NCBI GenBank assembly: GCA_963735065.1
Contig: CAVTJL010000004.1
Span: 558,001-622,000, forward strand
Reading direction: 5' to 3'
DNA: 64,000 bases
DNA from: CAVTJL01 sp963735065
GTDB taxonomy: Bacteria; Pseudomonadota; Alphaproteobacteria; Geminicoccales; Geminicoccaceae
Below the pieces are notes generated by a model. That model was not told the DNA's origin. It ran no database searches and saw only the letters and a list, made by a program, of their open reading frames with translations. A program made the position numbers and the translations under genes. This document shows, piece after piece, positions 37,202 through 46,448 of this stretch. How positions within the stretch are numbered: position 1 is the first letter of the stretch; every line of letters begins with the position of its first letter.

Positions 37202-39079
37202 ATGGTGAGCGCGGGGGCAGGTGTGGAGATCGTAGAGGAGACCCGGTCGCGGACGTCGCTCGAGTCCGTCGTCGTGCGCTTCGCCGGCGACAGCGGCGAC
37301 GGCATTCAGGTGGTCGGCGGCAGGTTCACCCTGGCCACGGCGATCGGCGGTAGCGATCTTGCGACCTTTCCGGACTTTCCGGCCGAGATCCGAGCGCCCA
37401 CCGGCACGACCTTCGGCGTCTCCGCCTTCCAGATCAATTTCGGCGCGCGCCGGATCCGGACGATCGGCGACGCGCCGGACGTGCTGGTCGCCCTCAATCC
37501 GGCGGCCCTCAAGGTCAACCTTGCGGAGCTGCCTCGTGGTGCCACCATCATTCTCGATGGCGGCAGCTTCAAGGAGCGCGACCTGAAGAAGGCCGGCTTC
37601 GCCGGCGATCCGCGCCACGACGGCACGCTTGCCGCCTATCGGGTCGTCGACATCGACATCTCCGATCTGACCAAGAAGGCGACGGCAAGCACCGGGCTCA
37701 GCTCGCGCGAGCAGCTGCGCTGCAAGAACTTCTGGGCGCTGGGCCTCGTGCTGTGGATGTTCGACCGGCCGCGCGAGCCGATCCTCGCCTGGCTCAAGCA
37801 GCGCTTTGCGAAGCAGCCTGAGGTCGCCGAGGCCAACAGCCTTGCCCTCAATGCCGGTCACGCCCTGGGCGAGACGGCCGAGCTCGGGCCGCTACCGGCC
37901 TTCAAGGTCGGGCCGGCGCCGATCGAGGCCGGGCTCTACCGCACCGTGACGGGCCACGAGGCCCTGGCCTTCGGGCTCGTGGATGGCGCCCGCAAGGCCG
38001 GGCTGCGCATGGTCTTCTGCTCCTACCCGATCACGCCGGCCTCGGCCCTTCTGCACCATCTGGCGGGCATGAAGGCCTTCGGTGTCACCACCTTCCAGGC
38101 CGAGGACGAGATCGCGGCCGCCTGTGCGGCGCTGGGCGCCTCCTACGCGGGCTCGATCGGCGTGACCTCGAGCTCCGGCCCGGGCATCGCGCTCAAGACG
38201 GAGACGATCGGGCTCGCCATCGGGGCCGAGCTGCCGCTCGTCGTCGTCAACTCGCAGCGCGCCGGCCCGTCGACCGGCATGCCGACGAAGACGGAGCAGT
38301 CGGACCTCTATCAGGCGGTCTTCGGCCGCAACGCCGATTCGCCGCTCGTGGTCCTGGCAGCGGCCACGCCGGCCGACTGCTTCGTGATGGCCAGGGAGGC
38401 GATCCGGCTCGCCGTTCACCACATGACGCCGGTGATGCTGCTGACCGACGGCTTCCTCGCCAACGCGTCCGAGCCCTGGCTCATCCCGGATCTCGACGCG
38501 ACGCCCGCCTTCCCGGTGCGCTTCCGAGCCGAGCCCGAGGGCTACCAGCCCTTCGCCCGGGACGGTCGCGGCGTCAGGGACTGGGTCAAGCCGGGGACGC
38601 CCGGCCTCGAGCATCGCATCGGCGGCATCGAGCGCGACGCGCTGAGCGGCAACATCTCCTACGACCCGGCGAACCACCAGCGCATGACCGAGTCCCGCTG
38701 GGACAAGGTGCTGGCGGTGGCCGACGACATCCCCGAGCAGGAGGTCGAGCAGGGCGAGAAAAGCGGGCGCCTCGCCGTGGTGGGCTGGGGCAGCACCTAC
38801 GGGCCCATCGCCCGCGCGGTGACGACGCTCCGCGACAGGGGCCAGTCGGTGAGCCACATCCATCTGCGCCATCTCTGGCCGCTGCCGCGCAACCTGGGCG
38901 ACCTGCTGCGCGGCTTCGAGCACATCCTGGTGCCCGAGATGAACAAGGGCCAGCTCGTGACGATCCTGAGGAGCGAATATCTCGTGCCGGCACAGTCGCT
39001 CTCCAAGGTGACGGGCAAGCCCTTCACGATCCACGAGGTGGAGGACGCGATGACAGCGGCGCTGGGAGTGTCCTCATGA
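37202..39079 (+). CDS. korA: 2-oxoacid:acceptor oxidoreductase subunit alpha (KorA)
   Basis: Predicted 625-residue subunit with a gamma domain (about 20-190, RFAGDSGDGIQVVGGRFTLA near the N-terminus) fused to an alpha domain (about 235-600). The alpha domain has the conserved EDEIAAACAALGASYAG, SSSGPGIALKTETIGLA and RAGPSTGMPTKTEQSD. With the beta subunit it oxidises 2-oxoglutarate (or another 2-oxo acid) to the acyl-CoA, reducing ferredoxin. The beta gene overlaps by four bases. This fused form is typical of aerobic bacterial KorAB. The exact substrate is family-based. Confidence 0.92.
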   Translation: MVSAGAGVEIVEETRSRTSLESVVVRFAGDSGDGIQVVGGRFTLATAIGGSDLATFPDFPAEIRAPTGTTFGVSAFQINFGARRIRTIGDAPDVLVALNPAALKVNLAELPRGATIILDGGSFKERDLKKAGFAGDPRHDGTLAAYRVVDIDISDLTKKATASTGLSSREQLRCKNFWALGLVLWMFDRPREPILAWLKQRFAKQPEVAEANSLALNAGHALGETAELGPLPAFKVGPAPIEAGLYRTVTGHEALAFGLVDGARKAGLRMVFCSYPITPASALLHHLAGMKAFGVTTFQAEDEIAAACAALGASYAGSIGVTSSSGPGIALKTETIGLAIGAELPLVVVNSQRAGPSTGMPTKTEQSDLYQAVFGRNADSPLVVLAAATPADCFVMAREAIRLAVHHMTPVMLLTDGFLANASEPWLIPDLDATPAFPVRFRAEPEGYQPFARDGRGVRDWVKPGTPGLEHRIGGIERDALSGNISYDPANHQRMTESRWDKVLAVADDIPEQEVEQGEKSGRLAVVGWGSTYGPIARAVTTLRDRGQSVSHIHLRHLWPLPRNLGDLLRGFEHILVPEMNKGQLVTILRSEYLVPAQSLSKVTGKPFTIHEVEDAMTAALGVSS

Positions 39080-40098
39080 ACGCGCCGGTTCTGAAGCCCC
39101 GCCAGCCCAAGGACTACGCCACCGACCAGGAGGTCCGCTGGTGTCCTGGCTGCGGCGACTACGCCATTCTGAAAGCGGTGCAGCGGACGCTGGCCGACAT
39201 CGCAGCCGATCCGGCGCGCACGGTCTTCGTCTCCGGAATTGGCTGCGCCGCGCGGTTTCCCTACTACATCGAGACGTACGGCTTCCACACCATCCACGGC
39301 CGCGCACCGGCGGTGGCGACGGGCATCAAGCTCGCCAACCCCGAGCTCGACGTCTGGGTGGTGGGCGGCGACGGCGACATGCTCTCGATCGGCGGCAACC
39401 ATCTGATGCACGCCCTGCGCCGCAACGTCGATCTCACCATCCTGCTCTTCAACAACGAGATCTACGGCCTCACCAAGGGCCAGTACTCGCCCACCTCGCG
39501 GATCGGCACGCGCTCGCCCTCCACGCCCGGCGGCTCGATCGACCGGCCGGTCTCGGCCCTGCGCCTGGCGCTGGGCGCCGGCGCCCGGTTCGTGGCGCGC
39601 GGCATCGACACCCAGCAGAAGGTGCTGCCCGACATCCTCAAGCGCGCGCACGCCCACAAGGGCACGGCGCTGGTCGAGATCATCCAGAACTGCATCGTCT
39701 ACAATGACGGCGCCTTCGCGGGCTTCACCGACCGCGCCGTCGAGGCGGACGCCCAGATCCATGTCGAGCACGGGGCACCACTGCTGTTCGGCAAGGACCG
39801 CAGGAAGGGGCTGCGCCTCGCGGCGGGCGGGCTCGCCATCGAGGCGGTGAGCCTCGACGGGGAGGGTGTGGAGGAAGGCCAGATCCTTCTCCACGACCAG
39901 ACGAACCCGGTGCTGGCGGAGCTGCTGGCGATGCTCGAGCCGCCGATGCCGGTGGCGGTGGGCGTGCTCTTCGACAGCCCGGCGCCGACCTACGACGCCG
40001 CGGTGCGGGCGCAGGAGGAGACCGAGCGGGCGCGCGCGGGCACGCCCGACCTGAACGCGCTTCTCAGGCGCGGCCCGACCTGGACGATGCCCGGCTGA
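39076..40098 (+). CDS. korB: 2-oxoacid:ferredoxin oxidoreductase subunit beta (KorB)
   Basis: Predicted 340-residue TPP-binding subunit. WCPGCGDYAILKAVQR near residue 23 supplies a cluster cysteine pair, and VVGGDGDMLSIGGNHLMH (about residue 96) with FNNEIYGLTKGQYSPTS completes TPP and magnesium binding. It starts in the last codons of korA (ATGA overlap), so the two are translated together. It converges on panC with 16 bp between stops. No ferredoxin gene is adjacent. Confidence 0.93.
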   Translation: MNAPVLKPRQPKDYATDQEVRWCPGCGDYAILKAVQRTLADIAADPARTVFVSGIGCAARFPYYIETYGFHTIHGRAPAVATGIKLANPELDVWVVGGDGDMLSIGGNHLMHALRRNVDLTILLFNNEIYGLTKGQYSPTSRIGTRSPSTPGGSIDRPVSALRLALGAGARFVARGIDTQQKVLPDILKRAHAHKGTALVEIIQNCIVYNDGAFAGFTDRAVEADAQIHVEHGAPLLFGKDRRKGLRLAAGGLAIEAVSLDGEGVEEGQILLHDQTNPVLAELLAMLEPPMPVAVGVLFDSPAPTYDAAVRAQEETERARAGTPDLNALLRRGPTWTMPG

Positions 40099-40114
40099 CT
40101 GCCTTCCGGGTCGC

Positions 40115-40990
40115 TCAGCGGGGCTCGGCGCCGGTGACCACCGGCCAATTGTCGATGAGACGCGTGCGGCCGAGCCAGGCGGCCGCGGCCAGCCGCAGCG
40201 GCCGCTCGCCCAGGCTGCGCACCGGCTCCAGGGTCGCCGCATCCACCAGATCGACATAGTCGATCGGGCTGAAGCCCGCCGCAGCCAGCTGATCCCGCAT
40301 CGCGCCCAGGGCAGCCTCGACGGGGTCGCCCGCCTCGATGCGCTCGATGCCCTCGCGCAAGGCGCGCGGGAGGACGGACGCCGTCTCGCGCTGGGCCGGG
40401 CTCAGATAGTGATTGCGCGAGGAGAGGGCCAGACCGTCCGGCTCCCGCACCGTCGGGATGCCGACGACGGCAACCGGGATGTCGAGATCGCGCGTCATCC
40501 GGCGCACGACCTGGAGCTGCTGCCAGTCCTTCTCGCCGAAATAGGCGGCGTCGGGGAGGCATTGGAGGAAGAGCTTGGCCACGACCGTGGCGACGCCCTG
40601 GAAGTGACCGGGCCGGAAGGGCGCGCACAGGCCCTGCGTCAGGCTGCCCGAGACCGTGACGGCGGTGGCGAAGCCCTCGGGATAGACCACCTCGACGGGA
40701 GGCATGAACACGAGCTGCACGCCGGCCAGCGCCAGCTGGGCCAGATCGTCGGCCTCGCGCCTGGGATAGAGCGCGAAATCCTCGGTGGGCGCGAACTGGC
40801 GCGGATTGACGAAGATCGAGACGACGGCGCGATCACACTCGGCGAGCGCTGCCCGCACCAGTGTCAGGTGCCCCTCGTGCAGCGCCCCCATCGTCGGCAC
40901 GAGGCCGACCTTGAGCCCGCTGCGACGCCACACGCCCACCTGCTCGCGCAGCGCCTCCACCGAGCGGACGACAGAAGGCTCGACGCTCAT
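40115..40990 (-). CDS. panC: Pantothenate synthetase (pantoate--beta-alanine ligase)
   Basis: Predicted 291-residue cytosolic enzyme that joins pantoate and beta-alanine using ATP, in vitamin B5/coenzyme A synthesis. The HIGH-like motif is MGALHEGHLTLVRAA (about residue 34) and the KMSKS-like region GIPTVREPDGLALSSRNHYLS (about residue 172). Substrate residues are near YFGEKDWQQL. Length is normal (about 285). Its ATG overlaps the DsbA-like gene's stop by four bases. panB is not beside it. Confidence 0.96.
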   Translation of the reverse strand: MSVEPSVVRSVEALREQVGVWRRSGLKVGLVPTMGALHEGHLTLVRAALAECDRAVVSIFVNPRQFAPTEDFALYPRREADDLAQLALAGVQLVFMPPVEVVYPEGFATAVTVSGSLTQGLCAPFRPGHFQGVATVVAKLFLQCLPDAAYFGEKDWQQLQVVRRMTRDLDIPVAVVGIPTVREPDGLALSSRNHYLSPAQRETASVLPRALREGIERIEAGDPVEAALGAMRDQLAAAGFSPIDYVDLVDAATLEPVRSLGERPLRLAAAAWLGRTRLIDNWPVVTGAEPR

Positions 40991-41610
40991 GAGGCAGACT
41001 CCGTCAGCGCCAGGTCCAGATCCCGCACAACGTCCTCGCAGGGCCGGCAGCCGATGCTGACCACCTTGGGCTTCGGCTTGGTGAGTGCCAGCAGCGTCGG
41101 ATAGCCGGTGACGCCGAGCCCTGCCACGTCCCGGAACTCCCGTCTCACGCCGTCGACGAGCGCCGGATCCTCGAGTGCCGTCCGGGCATCCTCGCGGCCG
41201 AGGCCGAACTCGCTGCAGGTCTGCGCCACGGCATCCTGATCGGTGATGTCCTCATTGTGCGCGTAGAAGCGCTCCTGGAGGCGATACAGCATGTCGAGGG
41301 CGAGGTCGGGGAAGCGCGCGCGCAAGAGCGCGATGCCCCGGCAGGCGGGCTCGGTGTCGTAGACGAAGCCTTCCCGGTCGAAGAAGGTCCGATCGAAGGG
41401 CTGCCCCGTGAGCTCCGCCACATGCTCCCAATGCCGGCTCACCTCGGCCTTGTCGACGTCGCGCATCGGCCGGTCGCCCCGGCCCAAGGCACCCAGCACG
41501 ACGGTGATCTGCGCGCGGTCGCGGTAGGCCTCGCGCAGATGCCGCATGACGGGCGCGAAACCCCAGCACCAAGAGCACATCGGGTTGGCGAAATAGAGCA
41601 GCTGGATCAT
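40987..41610 (-). CDS. DsbA-like thioredoxin-fold protein
   Basis: Predicted 207-residue protein with the active-site motif MCSWCW (C12, C15) and helical insertion of the DsbA/FrnE group, ending SIGCRPCEDVV with a second cysteine pair. No signal peptide is seen, so it is probably cytosolic and may act as a disulphide or glutathione-linked reductase/isomerase. Its stop overlaps the panC start by four bases, giving a two-gene operon. Function in the coenzyme A pathway is not expected; the link may be only transcriptional. Confidence 0.85.
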   Translation of the reverse strand: MIQLLYFANPMCSWCWGFAPVMRHLREAYRDRAQITVVLGALGRGDRPMRDVDKAEVSRHWEHVAELTGQPFDRTFFDREGFVYDTEPACRGIALLRARFPDLALDMLYRLQERFYAHNEDITDQDAVAQTCSEFGLGREDARTALEDPALVDGVRREFRDVAGLGVTGYPTLLALTKPKPKVVSIGCRPCEDVVRDLDLALTESAS

Positions 41611-41667
41611 CGCGGTCGGGCCTCTTTGCGGCGGAAGCTCGCAGGCGAGGGCGCTCCTGGCAAGACG

Positions 41668-43215
41668 TCATCGCGCCTCGGCATCTGCCCGAGCTGCAGC
41701 CGACGAGCGGGCGAACCAGACGAGGACGATGAGGCCCAGGAACAGCCAGCCCGAGAGCCAGAAAATGTCGTTGGTGGCCAGCATATAGGCCTGACGGGTG
41801 ATCGTCTGGCTCAGGCTCTTCAACGCCTCGAGCCGGCTCATCCCCGCGGCCTCGGCCTGGGCCAGCGCCTGTCTGGTCACCGGATCGAGCATCGAGAGGC
41901 CGGCGCTCAGCCGGTGGTCGTGCAGGGATTCCCGATGGTCCCAGACCATCTGGCTGAGCGAGGTGCCCAGCGCCAGCGCGATGAGGCGCATGAAGTTGAA
42001 CAGGCCGGATGCGCTGGCGACCCGGCTCGGGGGGATCTCGGAGAGCGAGAGGGTGATCAGCGGGATGAAGAAGCAGGCAAGCCCGATGCCCCAGGGCAGC
42101 CGCGGCAGGAAGAGCTCGCTGAAGCTCGCCTGCGTGCTCATCCCGGCATTGTAGAAGGAGATGGCGGAGAAGATGAGCATGCCGACGGTGACGATGATGC
42201 GCACGTCGATCTTGTCGGTGAGCCGGCCGACCACGGGCGAGGCGATGATGCCGGCCATGCCCAGGGACGAGGTGGCGATGCCGGCCCAGGTGGCCGTGTA
42301 GCCCATCTGGGTCTGCAGCCAGAGCGGGAACACCACGACCCCGCCGAAATAGACCATGAAGCCCACCGTCACGACGGTGGTGGCGATCGTGAAGTTGCGC
42401 AACCCGAAGAGCGAGAGGTCGACCACCGGATTGTCGTCGGTGAGCTCCCAGACGATGAAGAAGGCGAAGGCGATCACCGCAAGGATGGTCATGACGATGA
42501 TGAACTCGGACTGGAACCAGCCCGCGTCGTTGCCCTTGTCGAGCATGATCTGCAGACAGCTGACGCCGACGATCAGGAGTGAGAGGCCGATCACGTCGAT
42601 CGGCAGCCGTGCCGTCTCGGTCTCGCGATCCTTGAGCATCATCCAGGTGATCAGGGCCGCGGCGATTCCGACCGGCAGGTTGATGTAGAAGATCCAGGAC
42701 CAGCTCATATTGTCGGTGATCCAGCCGCCCAGGATCGGTCCCGCCACCGGGCCCACGACCGCGGTCATGCCCCAGATCCCATTGGCGAGGCCGCGCTTCT
42801 CGCTCGGGTAGTTGGCGAGCAGCAGGCTCTGCGAGAGCGGGATCATCGGGCCGGCAACGGCGCCCTGGGCCGTCCGCATCAGGAGCAGCATGGGGAAGGT
42901 GAAGGAGAGGCCGCAGAGCCACGAGGTGAGGGTGAAGAGAAGCGTGCAGACGACGAAGAGCCGGACCTCGCCGAAGCGCTTGGCCAGCCAGCCGGTGAGC
43001 GGCACGGCGATGGCGTTGCTCACCGCGAAGGAGGTGATGATCCAGGTGCCCTGATCCGCGCTGACCGCGAGATCGCCTGCGATCGTCGGCACGGAGACGT
43101 TGGCGATCGAGGTGTCGAGGACGTTCATGAAGACCGCGAGCGCCAACGACACGGTGATCAGCGCCAGGGCAGCGCCCTCGAAGGGCGCCGGCTGGGCGTG
43201 GCGCTCAGCCGCCAT
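41668..43215 (-). CDS. DHA2-family multidrug MFS transporter (EmrB type)
   Basis: Predicted 515-residue inner-membrane drug:proton antiporter with about 14 hydrophobic segments. The N-terminal motif LDTSIANVSVPTIAGDL and WIITSFAVSNAIAVPLTGWLAKRFGEVRLF identify the EmrB/QacA group. It pairs with the upstream HlyD-type adaptor, which overlaps by 11 bp, to form an EmrAB-like efflux pump. An outer-membrane channel is not encoded here. Substrates are probably hydrophobic drugs or acids; none is shown by sequence. Confidence 0.93.
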   Translation of the reverse strand: MAAERHAQPAPFEGAALALITVSLALAVFMNVLDTSIANVSVPTIAGDLAVSADQGTWIITSFAVSNAIAVPLTGWLAKRFGEVRLFVVCTLLFTLTSWLCGLSFTFPMLLLMRTAQGAVAGPMIPLSQSLLLANYPSEKRGLANGIWGMTAVVGPVAGPILGGWITDNMSWSWIFYINLPVGIAAALITWMMLKDRETETARLPIDVIGLSLLIVGVSCLQIMLDKGNDAGWFQSEFIIVMTILAVIAFAFFIVWELTDDNPVVDLSLFGLRNFTIATTVVTVGFMVYFGGVVVFPLWLQTQMGYTATWAGIATSSLGMAGIIASPVVGRLTDKIDVRIIVTVGMLIFSAISFYNAGMSTQASFSELFLPRLPWGIGLACFFIPLITLSLSEIPPSRVASASGLFNFMRLIALALGTSLSQMVWDHRESLHDHRLSAGLSMLDPVTRQALAQAEAAGMSRLEALKSLSQTITRQAYMLATNDIFWLSGWLFLGLIVLVWFARSSAAARADAEAR

Positions 43216-44500
43216 GAGCGTCGGTGCCGCTGGCGCTCGAGGCCGCGGGCGCGCCGCTCGGGGATGGCGCGGGGGCGAGCGCCTCCTCGCGCTGGATCCC
43301 GTTGGCCTGCAGAATCCGGGCGATCAGGGCGTCCACCCCTTTCGTCTCGTCCTGATAGACGGGCGTCGCGTAGACGGGGCGCGTGTTGGCCTTGCGGTCC
43401 AGACGGGCGCCCGAGGTGTCGTGAATGTCGATGCTGACCTCGGTCGAGAGCCCGGTCCGCAGGGGATCCTTGCTCAGCTCCTTGGGATCGAGCTCGATAC
43501 GCACCGGCACGCGGCGCACGATCTTGATCCAGTTGCCGGTGGCGTTCTCCGGCGGCAGCAGCTCGAAGGCGCTGCCCGTGCCGGCAGCAAGGCCGGCTAC
43601 ATGGCCGTGAAAGACGACGTCGCCCCCGTAGAAATCCGACGTGACGGTGACGGGCTGGCCCAGCCGCACGTCGCTCAGCGCCGTTTCCTTGAAGTTCGCG
43701 TCCACCCAGACCTGGTTCAGCGGCACGATGGCGAGCAGATCCTCGCCCGGCTGGACCTGCTGGCCGAGCTGGACGGTGCGCTGCGCCGTATAGCCCGTGA
43801 CGGGCGCCCGGATCGTCGTGCGCGCAAGGGCGAGATAGGCGGAGCGCAGCTTGGCCTCGGCCTGACGGATTTTCGGATGCTCCGCGGGCGGCGTGGTGCC
43901 GGCCGCAGCCCGTGTGGCCGCCAGCTGGTGCTTCGCCTCGTTGAGCGCGGCATCGGCCGTGTCGTAGGCGGTCTGCGCGTGCTGGAACTGCGCCTCGGGA
44001 ATGACCTTCTTGGAGACGAGCGGCCGGTCTCGGTCGAGGTCGCGCCGGGCCTGGTCGAGCTGCGCCTGGCGTGAGGCGACGGTGGCCTCGAGGGAGGCCT
44101 CGTTGTCGTAGAGCTGGCGCACCTCGCGCACGGTCTGGGCGAGGTTGGCTTTCGCCAGATCGAGCGCCAGCTGCTTGTCCGTCGGATCGAGCTCGACGAG
44201 CGGATCGCCCTCGTGAACGAGGTCGGTATCCTGGGTCCGGATCGCCGTGACCGTGCCGGACACCTGGGGCATCAGCATCACGACGTTGCCCTGCACATAG
44301 GCGTCGGACGTGCTGACGTAGAAGCGGGCGTAGAAGTACCAGTAGGCGCCGTAGGCGAGCCCGCCCAGGACGACGAGAGCGCCAAGCCCGATCAGGAGCG
44401 GCTTGCGCTTGCTCTTCTTCTCCTCGGGCTTGTTGGCATTGTCCTTTTCATGACCCTCTTCCCTCGCGTCGGGATCGGGCCCTTCCGTCTCGTCATCCAT
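43205..44500 (-). CDS. HlyD/EmrA-type membrane fusion protein
   Basis: Predicted 431-residue periplasmic adaptor. A charged N-terminus is followed by one membrane anchor (PLLIGLGALVVLGGLAYGAYWYF, about residues 34-56). Then come the lipoyl half VQGNVVMLMPQVSGTVTAI, a coiled-coil hairpin (about 110-190), the second lipoyl half TIRAPVTGYTAQRTVQLGQQV, and a beta-barrel region. It couples the EmrB-type transporter to an outer-membrane channel. The Lys/Glu-rich N-terminal tail is longer than usual. No regulator gene is adjacent. Confidence 0.93.
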   Translation of the reverse strand: MDDETEGPDPDAREEGHEKDNANKPEEKKSKRKPLLIGLGALVVLGGLAYGAYWYFYARFYVSTSDAYVQGNVVMLMPQVSGTVTAIRTQDTDLVHEGDPLVELDPTDKQLALDLAKANLAQTVREVRQLYDNEASLEATVASRQAQLDQARRDLDRDRPLVSKKVIPEAQFQHAQTAYDTADAALNEAKHQLAATRAAAGTTPPAEHPKIRQAEAKLRSAYLALARTTIRAPVTGYTAQRTVQLGQQVQPGEDLLAIVPLNQVWVDANFKETALSDVRLGQPVTVTSDFYGGDVVFHGHVAGLAAGTGSAFELLPPENATGNWIKIVRRVPVRIELDPKELSKDPLRTGLSTEVSIDIHDTSGARLDRKANTRPVYATPVYQDETKGVDALIARILQANGIQREEALAPAPSPSGAPAASSASGTDAHGG

Positions 44501-44791
44501 CTGAATGCCCCGGCCTGGACTAGCTAGTGTCGGCGCAGGCGCGAAAGAGCCGGTCTACATCGAGGCGGCCGGCACGCCTGCTCGCCAAAGGCCGGCTGGG
44601 TCGGAGAGAGGACACGCCACGTGGCGGTCCGCGAGCTCTCCGGAGCCGGCTCCTGGGATCAGAAGTGACAGAGGTGGCCGCGCGTTCCAGCCCTGGGGTG
44701 GGATGCGCTCATGTGCCATCCGCATGGGCGCCGCGGCTGGCGCGGTGCGCACCGACAGATCTCGGGCGGAAAAGGGGGTCGGGAAGGAGAA

Positions 44792-44868
44792 TGGTCGGAG
44801 TGGCGTGATTCGAACACGCGACCCCAGCGTCCCGAACGCTGTGCTCTACCAGGCTGAGCTACACTCCG
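44792..44868 (-). tRNA. tRNA-Pro (anticodon CGG)
   Basis: Read on the minus strand, the sequence folds as a full cloverleaf: acceptor CGGAGTG/CACTCCG, D arm GCTC..GAGC, anticodon arm CAGCG-TTCGGGA-CGCTG with anticodon CGG, and T arm with the TTCGAAT loop. The discriminator A and an encoded CCA (44792-44794) follow. It decodes CCG, a common proline codon in this GC-rich genome. The preceding 44501-44791 region holds no gene I can support. Confidence 0.97.
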
Positions 44869-44934
44869 ATCGCGGAGGCGATGCTATAGGCGGGGAGGGT
44901 GAGGGAAGCAAGCCCGGAGCGGCACCCGACGCAC

Positions 44935-46332
44935 CTATCTCGGCATGCGGTTCCACGCGTCCAGCGCCGCGATCTTGTAGGCCTCGGCGAGGGTCGGGTA
45001 GTTGAAGGTGTTCTCGACGAAATAGTCGACCGTGCCGTTCAGGTTCACCACCGCCTGGCCGATGTGGATGAGCTCGGTCGCACCCTCGCCCACGATGTGG
45101 ACGCCCAGCACACGGCGGTCCTCGAGCCCGACGATCATCTTCATCATGCCGGAGTTGAGACCCATGATGTGGCCGCGCGAGGTCTCGCGGAAGCGGGCGA
45201 TGCCGCATTCGTAGCCGATGCCGCGCTCGCGCACCTGCTCCTCGGTCAGGCCTACGGTCGAGATCTCCGGCACCGAGTAGATGCCGTAGGGGAAGAACTC
45301 GGGCGCGTGCTGGAGCTTCTCGCCGAACGCGTGGCAGGCGGCGATGCGGCCCTGCTCCATCGAGGTCGAGGCGAGGCTCGGAAAGCCGATCACGTCGCCC
45401 GCCGCATAGATGTGCGGCACGCTGGTCTGGAAGGTCTTGCCGTCCACCTTGAGGCGGCCGCGATGGTCGAACTCGAGCCCGCAGGCGGCGAGGTTGAGGC
45501 TGTCGGTGGCGCCGACCCGGCCTGCCGCATAGAGCACCATGTCGGCCACGACCGAGCGCCCGCCCGCGAGCTGGATCCGGCAGCCGCCGGAGGGCGTGCG
45601 CTCGATCGTCTCGACGGCGGAGCCGAAGCGCATGACCATGCCCCGATCGCGCAGGTCGTGCGTGAACTCGCCGATCAGCTCGCGATCGATGAAGTCGAGC
45701 ATGGTGGCGCGCGGCTCGATCAGGGTCACCGGCACATCGAGCGCGCTGAAGATCGTGGCATACTCGACCCCGATCACCCCGGCGCCGACCACGGCCAGGG
45801 TGCGCGGCACATCGACGATCTCGAGCACCTCGTCGCTGTCGAGGATGCGCTCGCCGTCGAACGGCACCGAGGCCGGGCGGTGCGGGCGTGTGCCGACGGC
45901 CAGCATGTAGCGGTCGGCGGTGAGGGTCATGACATCCCCGCTCTCGCCCGTGACCTCGATCGCCTGCGGGCCTGCGAAGCGCGCCGTGCCCTGCAGCGTC
46001 TGGACGCGATTGCGGGCGAACTGGTGCTCGAGGACCTCGACCTCGTGATTGAGGGTGATCAGCAGGCGGTTGCGCAGATCATTGGCGGCGATGTCCTTCT
46101 TGACCCGGTAGGCGCGCCCGTAGAACCCGCGCTCACGCCAGCCGGACAGGTTGAGCACCGTCTCGCGCAGCGTCTTGCTCGGAATCGTGCCGGTGTGCAC
46201 GGATACGCCGCCGACGCGCCGGCCCTTCTCGACCACCAGCACCGACCGCCCGAGCTTCGCTGCCTGGATGGCGGCCCGTCGGCCGGCCGGCCCGCTGCCG
46301 ATGACGATCAGCTCATAGTGAGGTGTCTGCAA
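44935..46332 (-). CDS. sthA: Si-specific NAD(P)+ transhydrogenase (SthA-like flavoprotein)
   Basis: Predicted 465-residue soluble flavoprotein that exchanges hydride between NADPH and NAD+. FAD-binding IGSGPAGRRAAIQAAKLG is at residues 11-28 and a second nucleotide motif VVGAGVIGVEYATIFS near residue 180. The site of the redox disulphide in related reductases reads GGVSVHTGTIPSKTLRE, without the first cysteine, which fits SthA rather than a disulphide reductase. Length is normal (about 466). It is transcribed alone, between the tRNA and ispB. Confidence 0.9.
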   Translation of the reverse strand: MQTPHYELIVIGSGPAGRRAAIQAAKLGRSVLVVEKGRRVGGVSVHTGTIPSKTLRETVLNLSGWRERGFYGRAYRVKKDIAANDLRNRLLITLNHEVEVLEHQFARNRVQTLQGTARFAGPQAIEVTGESGDVMTLTADRYMLAVGTRPHRPASVPFDGERILDSDEVLEIVDVPRTLAVVGAGVIGVEYATIFSALDVPVTLIEPRATMLDFIDRELIGEFTHDLRDRGMVMRFGSAVETIERTPSGGCRIQLAGGRSVVADMVLYAAGRVGATDSLNLAACGLEFDHRGRLKVDGKTFQTSVPHIYAAGDVIGFPSLASTSMEQGRIAACHAFGEKLQHAPEFFPYGIYSVPEISTVGLTEEQVRERGIGYECGIARFRETSRGHIMGLNSGMMKMIVGLEDRRVLGVHIVGEGATELIHIGQAVVNLNGTVDYFVENTFNYPTLAEAYKIAALDAWNRMPR

Positions 46333-46448
46333 GCCCCGCCTCTTCCTTCATCCGTATGAAGGTCGACGGTGTCGTGCCGCCGGCCGGCTTCCGCCACCAC
46401 CTTATGAGCAAGGAGCGTGCCACCATTGCGCCTGGGAGGCGCGGAAGG

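Noticed and set aside
44501..44791. Short open frames between the HlyD-type gene and the tRNA.
   Set aside because: No ribosome-binding site, no recognisable residues and atypical codon use; I see no gene there.
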